Source: an uncultured Clostridia bacterium
Lineage (GTDB): Bacteria > Bacillota > Clostridia > Oscillospirales > Acutalibacteraceae
Assembly (NCBI GenBank): GCA_944382025.1
Contig: CALWMQ010000171.1
Span: 1-15,144, forward strand
DNA: 15,144 bases
Direction of reading: 5' to 3'
The translations under genes and the position numbers were made by a program. Positions 1 to 7,053 of the stretch are shown piece after piece (position 1 is the first letter of the stretch; every line of letters begins with the position of its first letter). Under the pieces are notes generated by a model. The model saw only the letters and a list, made by a program, of their open reading frames with translations. It was not told the DNA's origin and did no database searches.

Positions 1-20
1 TTCATGTCCTCCTTTTCCAT
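1..20 (-). promoter_or_regulatory. Ribosome binding site and first codons of a leftward gene leaving the window
   Basis: Read leftward, an ATG at 20-18 and a second in-frame ATG at 5-3 flank an AAGGAGG motif at 14-8. The motif is only two bases from the inner ATG, which is short for a Shine-Dalgarno site, so either ATG or a start beyond the window may be used. Too little is visible to name the product. A terminator lies between this gene and the small gene at 144-308, so it probably has its own promoter. I could not identify one with confidence. Confidence 0.35.
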
Positions 21-83
21 AGATTTAGCCGCCCATTGGCAAGATGAACGGCTATGTATGCGTAGAATCCGAAAGATGGGCAT

Positions 84-121
84 GAAAAAAGCCGCTTACT
101 CTATACAAAGAATAAGCGGCT
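84..121 (-). terminator. Intrinsic terminator after the 54-residue small protein gene
   Basis: A perfect 9-bp stem pairs 90-98 with 113-121 around a 14-nt loop. On the minus strand it is followed by a run of six T (85-90 on the plus strand). It begins 22 bases after the stop codon of the leftward gene at 144-308. Confidence 0.8.
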
Positions 122-143
122 CATAAAGCAGCGGTATGTAATT

Positions 144-308
144 TTACACCTTCTTCACCGGGGCGCACATCACCTTGAGCAGAAGTTCATCCAGACAGCC
201 GGTGTCCCGGTTTTCCCGGAGCATGGTATTACGCAGGCGGTTAAGGCTCTGGATCACAATGCTGTTCTCAGCGGTGGTGAGGTATATCTTAAATTTCCTT
301 TTTTTCAT
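144..308 (-). CDS. Small basic protein of 54 residues, mobile-element type, function unknown
   Basis: The start at 308 is chosen because AGGAGG lies 8 bases upstream (322-317). A longer reading to 377 lacks a ribosome binding site and would run through the promoter. The product begins MKKRKFKIYLTTAENS and ends CAPVKKV, with lysine-rich ends and a leucine-rich middle that suggests a short helical protein. No catalytic motif is visible. From memory, proteins with a similar KFKIYLTT opening and an LDELLLKV-like segment occur in integrative and conjugative elements of Firmicutes. That is a family impression, not a search result. It follows the XRE regulator gene by 69 bases and has its own promoter and terminator, so it may be a target of that regulator. 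Confidence 0.65.
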   Translation of the reverse strand: MKKRKFKIYLTTAENSIVIQSLNRLRNTMLRENRDTGCLDELLLKVMCAPVKKV

Positions 309-332
309 AGGGCGTTCCTCCTTTACGTTTTC

Positions 333-369
333 ATTATATATAGGAAGAACGCCGCACCGCAAATGTGCG
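333..369 (-). promoter_or_regulatory. Promoter of the small protein gene with an overlapping inverted repeat
   Basis: Read leftward, TTGCGG (362-357) and TATAAT (338-333) are separated by 18 bases, giving a plausible sigma-A promoter ending 24 bases before the start codon. An inverted repeat, CGCAC at 353-357 and GTGCG at 365-369 with a 7-base spacer, surrounds the -35 hexamer. A dimeric repressor bound there would block the promoter. The adjacent XRE protein is the obvious candidate, but that is inference. Confidence 0.55.
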
Positions 370-377
370 ATTTTCAA

Positions 378-845
378 TCAGAGAGGATTTGGTTGGCAGA
401 GGTATGTATCAACATCTACCTTTAGGTTTTTCATTGCGGCGAGGATTTTTTCGTGCTCTTTACGACGCGGAACACGGACTTCTCTTTCCCAACCGGAATA
501 AGTCGTTTGTCCTATTCCGATAACTTCAGCCATCTGCATTTGAGTAAAGGAAAGCTCCCGCCGCACCTTTTTCAAAAGCGAGGAGTACGGATAATCTACA
601 AAGACAGTGTACTCATCCAGAAGTCTGCTGCGGTCAATCCCCAACACATTTGCAAGTGCCACCGCCGTACTGTGCTTGATGGGGTGCCGGTCATTCTCAT
701 ACAGAACCAGCGTTGCGGGCACGACACCTACCTTTTCTGCCAGTTCTCTTGTAGTGAGGCCCCGGAATGTCCGGTGATACCTCAAATATTGGCCCGGTGT
801 AGTACAGCCTTCATCGTTTTGGTAGTCAAAGGTCAAGTGAATCAT
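378..845 (-). CDS. XRE-family transcriptional regulator with two helix-turn-helix domains
   Basis: The protein is about 155 residues when started at the ATG at 845, which has AAAGG 7 bases upstream and overlaps the stop of the fragment at 842-958. The frame stays open to a GTG at 926 that lacks a ribosome binding site. Two Cro/C1-type domains follow one another. The first covers roughly residues 20-75, with the TTRELAEKVGV helix pair and a VLYEN recognition segment. The second covers roughly 90-145, with FTQMQMAEVIGIGQTTYSGWE. Tandem domains suggest binding to a long or bipartite DNA site. No enzymatic or membrane part is seen. A likely target is the inverted repeat just downstream at 353-369. 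Family assignment is firm; the regulated genes are inferred. Confidence 0.85.
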   Translation of the reverse strand: MIHLTFDYQNDEGCTTPGQYLRYHRTFRGLTTRELAEKVGVVPATLVLYENDRHPIKHSTAVALANVLGIDRSRLLDEYTVFVDYPYSSLLKKVRRELSFTQMQMAEVIGIGQTTYSGWEREVRVPRRKEHEKILAAMKNLKVDVDTYLCQPNPL

Positions 846-958
846 GATCTTGCCTTTGGAATAGAGGTAAATCCCTGTGTGATTGAGATTACTATCGGTA
901 ATACGATATGGTATTCGTACCTCCACTTTGTATGCGTTGATTCTTTTATTTCCCCCAT
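842..958 (-). pseudogene. tnpA: 5' fragment of an IS200/IS605 tnpA transposase gene
   Basis: An ATG at 958 has a perfect AGGAGG (972-967) 8 bases upstream and opens a 38-codon frame. Its start, MGEIKESTHTKWRYEYHIV, resembles the N-terminus of Y1-transposases of IS200/IS605, where an HTKW.YEYHIVF.PKYRR pattern is typical. After the HIV residues the similarity stops: the PKYRR motif, the HUH pair and the catalytic tyrosine are absent, and the frame ends at a TGA. The stop overlaps the ATG of the XRE gene in an ATGA, so ribosomes starting on the fragment could re-initiate on the regulator. The family call rests on remembered consensus. It is too short to be a transposase, and a functional leader peptide cannot be excluded. 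Confidence 0.6.
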
Positions 959-1051
959 GTCAAAAACCTCCTGATGTTCTTTAGTAATGCGGTCGCCAAA
1001 CCTTTTACTATTTTACATCAGTTGGTTTTTTCTTTTTCTAAAGCTTCTATC

Positions 1052-1070
1052 CCCCCGGTTATACCGGGGG
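1052..1070. repeat. Compact hairpin, possible IS200/IS605 left end
   Basis: A perfect 8-bp GC-rich stem (1052-1059 with 1063-1070) closes on a 3-base loop. It lies 94 bases upstream of the tnpA fragment start. Elements of this family carry subterminal hairpins at about this distance before tnpA. It is not followed by a T-run on the minus strand and there is no plus-strand gene to terminate, so a terminator role is less likely. The rest of 959-1097 shows only AT-rich DNA and the ribosome binding site of the fragment. Confidence 0.45.
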
Positions 1071-1097
1071 TTCTTTCCCGCTTAAGCGACAAATGAA

Positions 1098-1128
1098 AAC
1101 CGGCTTCCTCTTTCGGAGGGAGCCGGTT
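1098..1128 (-). terminator. Terminator of the nucleoside transporter operon
   Basis: A 12-bp stem (1098-1109 with 1117-1128, one G-T wobble) closes on a 7-base loop. On the minus strand it is followed by TTTTCATTTG. It begins 17 bases after the stop codon of the last permease gene. Confidence 0.75.
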
Positions 1129-1145
1129 CCTGCGTTCTGGTTTTC

Positions 1146-2186
1146 TTACCGTTCTTCCCGGAAATAATTGGTGCCGCAACTGGCGGGTTGCAGCCCTTCC
1201 TTGGCCTTGCGCATGGAGGTGATAACCAAAACCAAAGCCGTCATTAAGAACGGAAGCATATCATAAATCGCTACAGGAATAGAATTGCTGGCCCATCTTG
1301 AGGCAGAGGAAAGCCCTTCATCCCAGGCAGGAACCAGTGCTGCCGGAGCCAGAATCAGATTTGTCAGGTGATAACGCAGTACCCGGAGAGCGCCAAACAG
1401 AAAAGCCCCAAATACAGCACGCCCAGGCTTCCAGGCAGCGAAAATAACCAACGCCACCGCAATCCATCCCAGTTCTCCCACGAAATTGCTGCCCCAGACG
1501 CCGCCGCTGATAATCATCGCCGCATAAGCCCCGCCCAAGCCGCAGATTCCGCCTCCTATAAGCAGGTTCAGATACTTGGCGGGTACCACCCGGATCCCCG
1601 CCGCGTCAGCTGCCGCAGGGTTTTCACCTATGGCCCGAAGATTGTGCCCCACCTTGGTATGATGGAGATAAAACGACAAAGCCGCCGCCAAAATCACTGC
1701 CAGATAAACAAAAATATTGACCGCGAAATACTGGCCCACCTCCGGGATCCAGCACAGCAGCGGGATCGGGATATTCAACAACTGTGAATTAATCTCATCA
1801 GGCAGCTTTAATGTCCCAATACCCGACTGGCTCAAAGCAAATTTCCCGGCAAAATTTGACAGGCCTATCCCAAAAATGGACAGCGTCAAACCAGTAACGT
1901 TCTGATTCGCCATAAAGGTAACGGTTAAAACCGCATAAATCAGCGCTCCCAGCATGCCGCCTACGCAAGCCCCTAACAACGCCAAAATCAAATTATTGGA
2001 ATAGTATCCCACTAAAAAGCCCATCGTCCCGCCCATAGCCATCATGCCGGGGACACCTAAATTTAAATGGCCGGATTTCTCGTTGAGGATTTCCCCTAAG
2101 GTACCGTATAAAATAGGGGTAGAGGACAGAATAGCCGCGATCAGAAATTGGATAATTGGCGCCAAAAAGGTGGAAAAAGCACTCAT
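1146..2186 (-). CDS. Nucleoside-type ABC transporter permease (NupQ-like)
   Basis: This is a polytopic membrane protein of 346 residues in the BPD_transp_2 (LivH/RbsC-like) permease family. It probably forms half of the channel of a BMP-type ABC importer. The N-terminal segment LGEILNEKSGHLNLGVPGMM (residues about 30-49) is the motif usual for the second permease of this transporter class. GENPAAADAAGI, near the middle, is the coupling-loop motif that contacts the ATPase. About eight to ten hydrophobic segments are visible. The start overlaps the stop of the upstream permease by an ATGA, and a G-rich site about 9 bases upstream serves as ribosome binding site, so translation is coupled. It corresponds to NupQ of the Bacillus nupNOPQ system. 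Substrate specificity cannot be read from the sequence. Confidence 0.9.
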   Translation of the reverse strand: MSAFSTFLAPIIQFLIAAILSSTPILYGTLGEILNEKSGHLNLGVPGMMAMGGTMGFLVGYYSNNLILALLGACVGGMLGALIYAVLTVTFMANQNVTGLTLSIFGIGLSNFAGKFALSQSGIGTLKLPDEINSQLLNIPIPLLCWIPEVGQYFAVNIFVYLAVILAAALSFYLHHTKVGHNLRAIGENPAAADAAGIRVVPAKYLNLLIGGGICGLGGAYAAMIISGGVWGSNFVGELGWIAVALVIFAAWKPGRAVFGAFLFGALRVLRYHLTNLILAPAALVPAWDEGLSSASRWASNSIPVAIYDMLPFLMTALVLVITSMRKAKEGLQPASCGTNYFREER

Positions 2187-3292
2187 GCTTCATTTCCCCC
2201 CTTCCTTTGCTTCCGGAAGGTAAAGCGGTAGCGGATAAAGAATTCCGCCGCCAGCACGAAAAACAAAATAATCCCCTGGAGCACATCGGAAGAGTCCGCG
2301 GACAGCTTAAAGGTGGATTCCACAACCGAGCTTCCTTTTTCCATCAAGCCGAACAGGGAGGAAACCAACAGGATCCCCAAGGGATTGAGCTGGGCCAGCC
2401 ATGCCACAATAATAGCGGTAAACCCTACCCCATTGGCGACCCCTTCCGCCAGAGTCATATCCGAACCGGTAGCCTGTACCATACCGGCTATCCCGGCAAC
2501 CGCGCCGCTGAGCACCATAGTACGCAGCACAATCTTTTGGACTTTCATCCCCGCATAGGCTGCGGTAGCCTGGCTCTCTCCCACAACACTGATTTCATAA
2601 CCCTGTTTGGTGTACCGCAGATAAATAAATACGGCCACCACCAGCACTAGGGCTATAATCCAACCGATATGCACACCAAAAACCTTGTCCAGCTGGGCAT
2701 TTTTTACAAAGCGGGCGATCTTGGGAAATCCCGGGGACGCCGGATCCGCCCATGGTCCATCCCGTAAAAGAATAATCAAATACAAGGCAATATAGTTGAG
2801 CATCAGGGTGAACAGGGTTTCATTGGTACCGAATTTGACCTTGAAAAAGGCGGGGATAGCGCCCCAGATACCGCCTCCTACCATACCGGCTATCAGCATC
2901 ACCGGTACCAGAACCCAGTGGGGCCAGGTATTACAGAACAGGGCGAAATAGGACGCGAAAATAGCGCCCATAATCACCTGGCCTTCCGCCCCAATGTTCC
3001 AAAACCGCATTTTAAACGCCAGGGTAACTCCCAGGGAGGTGATCAGCAGCGGAATAATAATCTTTACCGTAGCCTGTATGGCCATAGCGCTGCGGAAACA
3101 GCCAGTTACCATGGTGGCATAAATCTGCAAGGGATTGTATCCCAGTATCAGGAGGAACAACCCGCCTGCCACCAGAGCCAGCAGCAGGGACCCCAAGCGC
3201 AGCAGCATACGCTTTTTATCCGACAGTTCCGCTTGCTTGGAAATCCGGACCAAAGGCTCTTTTTGGTTCATACGCAGGGGAGTATCACTCAT
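2183..3292 (-). CDS. Nucleoside-type ABC transporter permease (NupP-like)
   Basis: This 369-residue membrane protein is the first permease of the importer. A charged cytoplasmic N-terminus of about 28 residues precedes the first membrane segment. The motifs FWNIGAEGQVIMGA and FGTNETLFTLMLNYIA are characteristic of this permease type. GESQATAAYAGM is the ATPase-coupling loop. The product ends in a basic cytoplasmic tail. AAGGAGG lies 8 bases before the start, so the start is well supported. The gene overlaps the ATPase gene by 8 bases and the next permease by 4, indicating one transcript and fixed stoichiometry. It corresponds to NupP of Bacillus and would pair with the permease at 1146-2186. 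Confidence 0.9.
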   Translation of the reverse strand: MSDTPLRMNQKEPLVRISKQAELSDKKRMLLRLGSLLLALVAGGLFLLILGYNPLQIYATMVTGCFRSAMAIQATVKIIIPLLITSLGVTLAFKMRFWNIGAEGQVIMGAIFASYFALFCNTWPHWVLVPVMLIAGMVGGGIWGAIPAFFKVKFGTNETLFTLMLNYIALYLIILLRDGPWADPASPGFPKIARFVKNAQLDKVFGVHIGWIIALVLVVAVFIYLRYTKQGYEISVVGESQATAAYAGMKVQKIVLRTMVLSGAVAGIAGMVQATGSDMTLAEGVANGVGFTAIIVAWLAQLNPLGILLVSSLFGLMEKGSSVVESTFKLSADSSDVLQGIILFFVLAAEFFIRYRFTFRKQRKGGNEA

Positions 3293-4832
3293 GTTCGGCC
3301 ACCTCCTTTTCCGAAGAGCCGGTCATCATCAGGCCAATCTGTTCTTTTGTTGCCTGGGCAGCGTCCACCATACCCGTCACTTTTCCGTGGCACAGAACCA
3401 GGATGCGGTCAGACAATTCCAGCAGCACATCCAGATCCTCACCGATAAATACCACCGCCACATTTTTCTTTTTCTGCTCATTGAGCAAATCGTAGATGGT
3501 ATAGGAAGAATTGATATCCAGCCCTCGAACCGGATAGGCGGCGATCAGCAGGTTGGGACCTGACTCAATCTCCCTGCCCAGGAGCACCTTTTGTACGTTT
3601 CCTCCCGACATCATCCGTACCGGCATATCCACCCCGGCAGTCTGAATGTCCAGGCGCTTGACCAGGGATTCCGCCAAAGCGCGGGCCGGTTTTTTATCCA
3701 CAAAGGGACCCTTGTGGTTCCGGTAGGATTTCAGGAGCATGTTATCCACCATGCCCATGGAAGCCACCAGCCCCATCCCCAGCCGATCCTCCGGCACAAA
3801 ACTCATACTGATGCCCAGATCAATAATTTCCGCCGGTGACTTGCCGATAATATTTTCCTTCTTGTAAAGAATAGCGCCTGTTTTGACCTTCAGAAGCCCG
3901 GCAATAGCCTCACACAATTCCTTCTGTCCGCTGCCAGCCACGCCGGCCACTCCCAAAATCTCGCCGGTTTTGATCTCAAAGCTGACATCGTCCAGGCCCC
4001 GGGTACCGTCGGGACGGTCTACCGTCAGATCCACTACCTTCAGCAGCGTTTCCCGGTTTTCCGTGACGGGCCGGTCAATCTCCAGGGAAACCGGCATTCC
4101 TACCATCAGCTCGGTCAGTTTCTTTTCATTGGTCTCCGCAGTGGCAACCGTATCTACACTTTTGCCCTTACGCAGAATGGTAACCCGGTCGCTGATCGCC
4201 ATCACCTCATTCAGCTTATGGGTGATAATGATAATAGCACAGCCCTGTTCCTTCATCCGGCGCAGGATTTCAAACAGCTTTTCGGTCTCCTGGGGAGTCA
4301 GGACAGCGGTAGGTTCATCCAGAATCAGGATCTGCGCGCCCCGGTACAGCACCTTCAGGATCTCTACCGTCTGCTTTTCGCTTACCGACATATCGTAAAC
4401 CTTTTTTTCCGGGTCAATTTGCAGCCCAAAAGATTCACTGATCTGCTGGATACGCTGTTTCAGTTTCCGGGGGTTGCTGTATTTTTCCCGGACGCCCAGG
4501 ACGATGTTGTCCATGGCGCTGAAAACCTCCACCAGCTTGAAATGCTGATGGATCATGCCGATGCCCAATGCCATGGCGTCACTGGGGGAATTGATCACCA
4601 CCTCCTGGCCGCCGATGATGGTCGTGCCCTCATCGGGATGGTAAATGCCGGACAGCATGTTCATCAGGGTCGTCTTGCCGGAACCGTTTTCCCCAAGCAA
4701 AGCCAGTATTTCACCGTATTTTACCGACAGGTCGATGCGGTCGTTAGCCACCACCGTCCCGAACGATTTGGTGATCCCGCAGCACTCAATAGCATAGTCT
4801 TCCCTGTTGGGGATCTTGTTTTCATCGGACAT
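3285..4832 (-). CDS. ABC transporter ATP-binding protein with two nucleotide-binding domains (NupO-like)
   Basis: The 515-residue protein energises the importer with two fused ATPase domains, like RbsA or NupO. Domain 1 has Walker A GENGSGKT (47-54), Q-loop IHQHF, a signature near 150 (VSEKQ), Walker B ILILDE (168-173) and switch histidine H205. Domain 2 has a degenerate P-loop GVAGSGQKE (297-305), signature MSGGNVQK (408-415) and AAYPVRGLD where Walker B should be. The catalytic glutamate and the switch histidine are both missing there. An inactive second site is normal in this subfamily, though the usual P-T-R-G-L-D reads P-V-R-G-L-D here. GAGGTGAT stands a few bases before the start at 4832. 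The gene is preceded by a hairpin (4883-4915), which may lower its expression relative to the lipoprotein gene. Confidence 0.93.
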   Translation of the reverse strand: MSDENKIPNREDYAIECCGITKSFGTVVANDRIDLSVKYGEILALLGENGSGKTTLMNMLSGIYHPDEGTTIIGGQEVVINSPSDAMALGIGMIHQHFKLVEVFSAMDNIVLGVREKYSNPRKLKQRIQQISESFGLQIDPEKKVYDMSVSEKQTVEILKVLYRGAQILILDEPTAVLTPQETEKLFEILRRMKEQGCAIIIITHKLNEVMAISDRVTILRKGKSVDTVATAETNEKKLTELMVGMPVSLEIDRPVTENRETLLKVVDLTVDRPDGTRGLDDVSFEIKTGEILGVAGVAGSGQKELCEAIAGLLKVKTGAILYKKENIIGKSPAEIIDLGISMSFVPEDRLGMGLVASMGMVDNMLLKSYRNHKGPFVDKKPARALAESLVKRLDIQTAGVDMPVRMMSGGNVQKVLLGREIESGPNLLIAAYPVRGLDINSSYTIYDLLNEQKKKNVAVVFIGEDLDVLLELSDRILVLCHGKVTGMVDAAQATKEQIGLMMTGSSEKEVAEHE

Positions 4833-4882
4833 TCCATCACCTCAAAATTGTTGGACGGCCATGCCGTCAGGCCTGAAAACGA

Positions 4883-4915
4883 CAGAAAGGGCATCGGTCA
4901 ACAATGCCCTTTCTG
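4883..4915 (-). terminator. Intercistronic hairpin between lipoprotein and ATPase genes
   Basis: A perfect 12-bp stem pairs 4883-4894 with 4904-4915 around a 9-base loop, with no strong T-run after it on the minus strand. Such hairpins after the binding-protein gene of ABC operons usually protect the upstream message or attenuate read-through, giving more binding protein than transporter. A second small palindrome (GACGGC/GCCGTC) follows at 4854-4868. Confidence 0.6.
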
Positions 4916-4935
4916 CTCCTCAATTTTCAGAGGAT

Positions 4936-6117
4936 TTATTTTACCTCAACATTCTTGAAATACCAATTGATATTACCGGTAATGGTGGCATCATCCAGGG
5001 TTTTGCCCTCTTCACCAACCGTTGTCCCCTCGTTGGTCTCGATCACGCCATCAAACACATTGAAGGTGCCGTCCAATATTTTCTGCTTGGCTTCCTCCAC
5101 CTTTTCCGCAGTGCCGGGAGCGCAGAAGTCTGCCAGTTCGGAAATCTTGACCAGGCCTTCCTTCATACCGCCGTAGTAGATATCGGTATTCCAGGTACCT
5201 GCAATGGCGCGCTCCACCGCATCGGTGTAATACACGCCCCAATCCCACATGACCGAGGTCAGGGTAGCGTTCTCAGCGTCCTTGGACATGTCGGAATTGT
5301 AGCCTATGCCCCATTTGCCGGCTTTTTCAGCAGCCGTCTGGGGGTTCGGTGTATCACAGTGCTGGGCGATCACGTCACAGCCGTCCGCCAGCAGGGCTTC
5401 CGCCGCGGCGTTTTCCTGCTCAGGGGCAAACCAGCTGTTGGTAACCTTCACATAGACCTTGGCATCGGGATTAACCAAATATACGCCCATAGCGAACGCG
5501 TCGATGCCGCCGGTAACCTCGGCGTTCTCTTTACCCATGGCAGCCACATAGCCGATCTTATTGGATTCCGTTTTCATACCGGCCACAATACCGCTGAGAT
5601 ACCGGGCCTGGTAAATCCGGCCGAAATAGTTGCTAAAGTTGGTATCGTTTTTCATATAACCGGTGCCATGGCAGAAGATCACATTGGGATATTCGTCCGC
5701 CAGGGCGGCCATGGTCTCCATATACCCCCAGCTGGTGCCGAAAATGATATTGCAGCCTTCCTCGATGCATTCCAGAATAGCGTTTTCAATAGCGGTGGGA
5801 TTGGTGTCCTGCACATTGTTCTTGCGGACAATCTGGCTGTCCTCCAGCTGGCACTCCCTCTGCATAGTCTGGATACCCAGGTCATGGGTATAGGTATAGC
5901 CGGAACCTTCAGCGGGATCCGAGATATGGATAACGCCCACCTTTACCTTCTCCCTAGGGATAGCCGGCATGGTTCCCTTGTTCTCGCTGTCTCCGGTCAC
6001 ATTGCTGGTATAGCCATCCTTGGAGGTGGTTTCTCCCGGCGTGTTGCCGCATCCGGCAACCGTCAGGATCATGGCGGCACAGAGTACCAGCGCCAGGACC
6101 TTGCCAAATTTCTTCAT
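4936..6117 (-). CDS. BMP-family substrate-binding lipoprotein of the nucleoside ABC importer
   Basis: The 393-residue product has a lipoprotein signal: a basic start, a hydrophobic stretch and the lipobox TVAGC with Cys23 as the lipidation site. An acidic, flexible linker runs to about residue 55. The mature domain is of the BMP/PnrA/NupN type, beginning near residue 57 with KVGVIHISDPAEGSG and containing YFGRIYQARYLSGIVAGM, the strand-helix pattern around the ligand cleft. It would sit outside the membrane and hand purine nucleosides to the two permeases. Neighbouring xpt supports a purine ligand. The start at 6117 has AAAGGA about 12 bases away. A 4-codon frame starting at 6128 ends on a TGA overlapping this ATG, so initiation may be coupled. 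Family is clear; the exact ligand is inferred. Confidence 0.92.
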   Translation of the reverse strand: MKKFGKVLALVLCAAMILTVAGCGNTPGETTSKDGYTSNVTGDSENKGTMPAIPREKVKVGVIHISDPAEGSGYTYTHDLGIQTMQRECQLEDSQIVRKNNVQDTNPTAIENAILECIEEGCNIIFGTSWGYMETMAALADEYPNVIFCHGTGYMKNDTNFSNYFGRIYQARYLSGIVAGMKTESNKIGYVAAMGKENAEVTGGIDAFAMGVYLVNPDAKVYVKVTNSWFAPEQENAAAEALLADGCDVIAQHCDTPNPQTAAEKAGKWGIGYNSDMSKDAENATLTSVMWDWGVYYTDAVERAIAGTWNTDIYYGGMKEGLVKISELADFCAPGTAEKVEEAKQKILDGTFNVFDGVIETNEGTTVGEEGKTLDDATITGNINWYFKNVEVK

Positions 6118-6158
6118 TCTTCAACCATTCCTTTCCTCTTTTGAAACGCGGGAAAACC

Positions 6159-6267
6159 GTTTATTCTGCCTGCGGGACAGGCGGCGGTTTGCCCTCGTCT
6201 GACCGGGCGTCAAACCCGGGCTTCTCTATCTCCAGGCGGACTTCCGCCTTTAGACGCGCTTATAAAC
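6159..6267 (-). ncRNA. Candidate structured leader RNA before the lipoprotein gene
   Basis: The 207 bases between xpt and the lipoprotein gene contain nested complementarity. An outer stem pairs 6159-6164 with 6262-6267. Inside it lie a hairpin (6168-6172 with 6178-6182) and a 5-bp stem (6196-6200 with 6252-6256) that encloses two more hairpins (6203-6207 with 6215-6219, and 6234-6239 with 6244-6249). The first of these loops is complementary to GGTTTG/CAAACC sequence next to it, so a pseudoknot or alternate fold is possible. The layout resembles a riboswitch, but it matches no class I know, including the purine riboswitch. Found by eye only. Confidence 0.35.
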
Positions 6268-6296
6268 AGCTTGGGATACCGGGATGGAAAATCCGC

Positions 6297-6321
6297 CGGA
6301 AAGGGATTCCCCACCTTTCCG
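6297..6321 (-). terminator. Hairpin directly after xpt, weak terminator or attenuator
   Basis: An 8-bp stem pairs 6297-6304 with 6314-6321 around a 9-base loop, starting 3 bases after the xpt stop codon. The following minus-strand sequence is GGCGGATTTTCC, a poor T-run. Partial termination or 3'-end protection is more likely than full termination. Confidence 0.45.
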
Positions 6322-6324
6322 TGA

Positions 6325-6903
6325 TCATGAATGGCGGAACACAATCTTCCCGTCTTCATCCATGGACTCGATAATCGCCAGGGATTCCACTCGAACACCG
6401 GCATCCCGTACCAGCTTTCCGCCGGCCTGGAAGCCCTTTTCCACGGCAATACCCGCACCCACCAGGGTCGCTCCCGCGTCCTTTACCAATTGGCTCAGGC
6501 CCAGCAAGGCGCTGCCGTTGGCCAGGAAATCATCGATAATCAGTATCCGATCCTCGGGGCGGAGGAATTCCTTAGCCACAATAATGTCATACACACGGCC
6601 ATGGGTAAAAGATTCAACCTTGCTGGTGTATACCTCACCGGCGATATTTTTGGTCTGGTTCTTTTTAGCGAATACCACCGGCACCTGAAAATACTGCGCG
6701 GTGATACAGGCGATACCGATCCCGGAGGCCTCAATGGTCAGGATTTTGGTCACGTGATCGGCGGCGAACAGGCGGTGAAATTCTTTTCCTATCTCCCCAA
6801 ACAAGGCAATGTCCATCTGATGGTTCAGAAAACTGTCCACCTTCAGCACATTGCCCGCTTTGACTTTTCCATCTTTGATTATCCGTTCCTCCAGGAGCCG
6901 CAT
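6325..6903 (-). CDS. xpt: Xanthine phosphoribosyltransferase
   Basis: The enzyme joins xanthine to PRPP to give XMP in purine salvage, in the cytosol. Started at 6903 it is 192 residues, the usual Xpt length, with an AAGAAGG site 7 bases upstream. An in-frame ATG at 6933 has no such site. The opening MRLLEERI matches the family. IEASGIG (57-63) and the PRPP-binding motif IIDDFLANGSAL (122-133) are both present, as expected for a type I phosphoribosyltransferase of the Xpt/PurR-like group. It is read from its own promoter (6981-7009) and lies upstream of the BMP importer genes, which ties base salvage to nucleoside import. No purine riboswitch is seen in its leader, unlike Bacillus xpt. Adenine phosphoribosyltransferase is the nearest alternative, but length and motifs favour Xpt. 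Confidence 0.93.
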   Translation of the reverse strand: MRLLEERIIKDGKVKAGNVLKVDSFLNHQMDIALFGEIGKEFHRLFAADHVTKILTIEASGIGIACITAQYFQVPVVFAKKNQTKNIAGEVYTSKVESFTHGRVYDIIVAKEFLRPEDRILIIDDFLANGSALLGLSQLVKDAGATLVGAGIAVEKGFQAGGKLVRDAGVRVESLAIIESMDEDGKIVFRHS

Positions 6904-6980
6904 GGAAAACCTTCTTTCCCTTTTCACTTTCATTCGACTGGATTCGACAAATTATGAATGAAAAATGAACTGATAGAAAT

Positions 6981-7009
6981 ATTTTACTCTATCTTTCCCT
7001 ATAATGCAA
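6981..7009 (-). promoter_or_regulatory. Promoter of xpt
   Basis: Read leftward, TTGCAT (7009-7004) and TAAAAT (6986-6981) are separated by exactly 17 bases, a good sigma-A promoter. The resulting leader of about 70 bases contains an inverted repeat (6928-6935 with 6956-6963) and a GTCGAA direct repeat, but no recognisable purine riboswitch. Confidence 0.65.
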
Positions 7010-7053
7010 CACAGGAACTTTCATCAAATAATTTATAAAAATTCGTCATAATT

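Noticed and set aside
378..926. Longer XRE protein starting at the GTG at 926
   Set aside because: No ribosome binding site before 926, and the extra 27 residues overlap the tnpA-like fragment in another frame. The ATG at 845 has AAAGG at good spacing.
4807..6144. A 445-codon open frame on the plus strand
   Set aside because: It lies antisense to the lipoprotein gene, has no ribosome binding site or recognisable domain, and is a by-product of that gene's codon use.
6196..6256. tRNA-like gene (5-bp stem with 7-base loop resembling a T-arm, plus a 5-bp closing stem)
   Set aside because: There is no anticodon arm, D-arm or GGTTCGA signature, and the third hairpin does not fit a cloverleaf.
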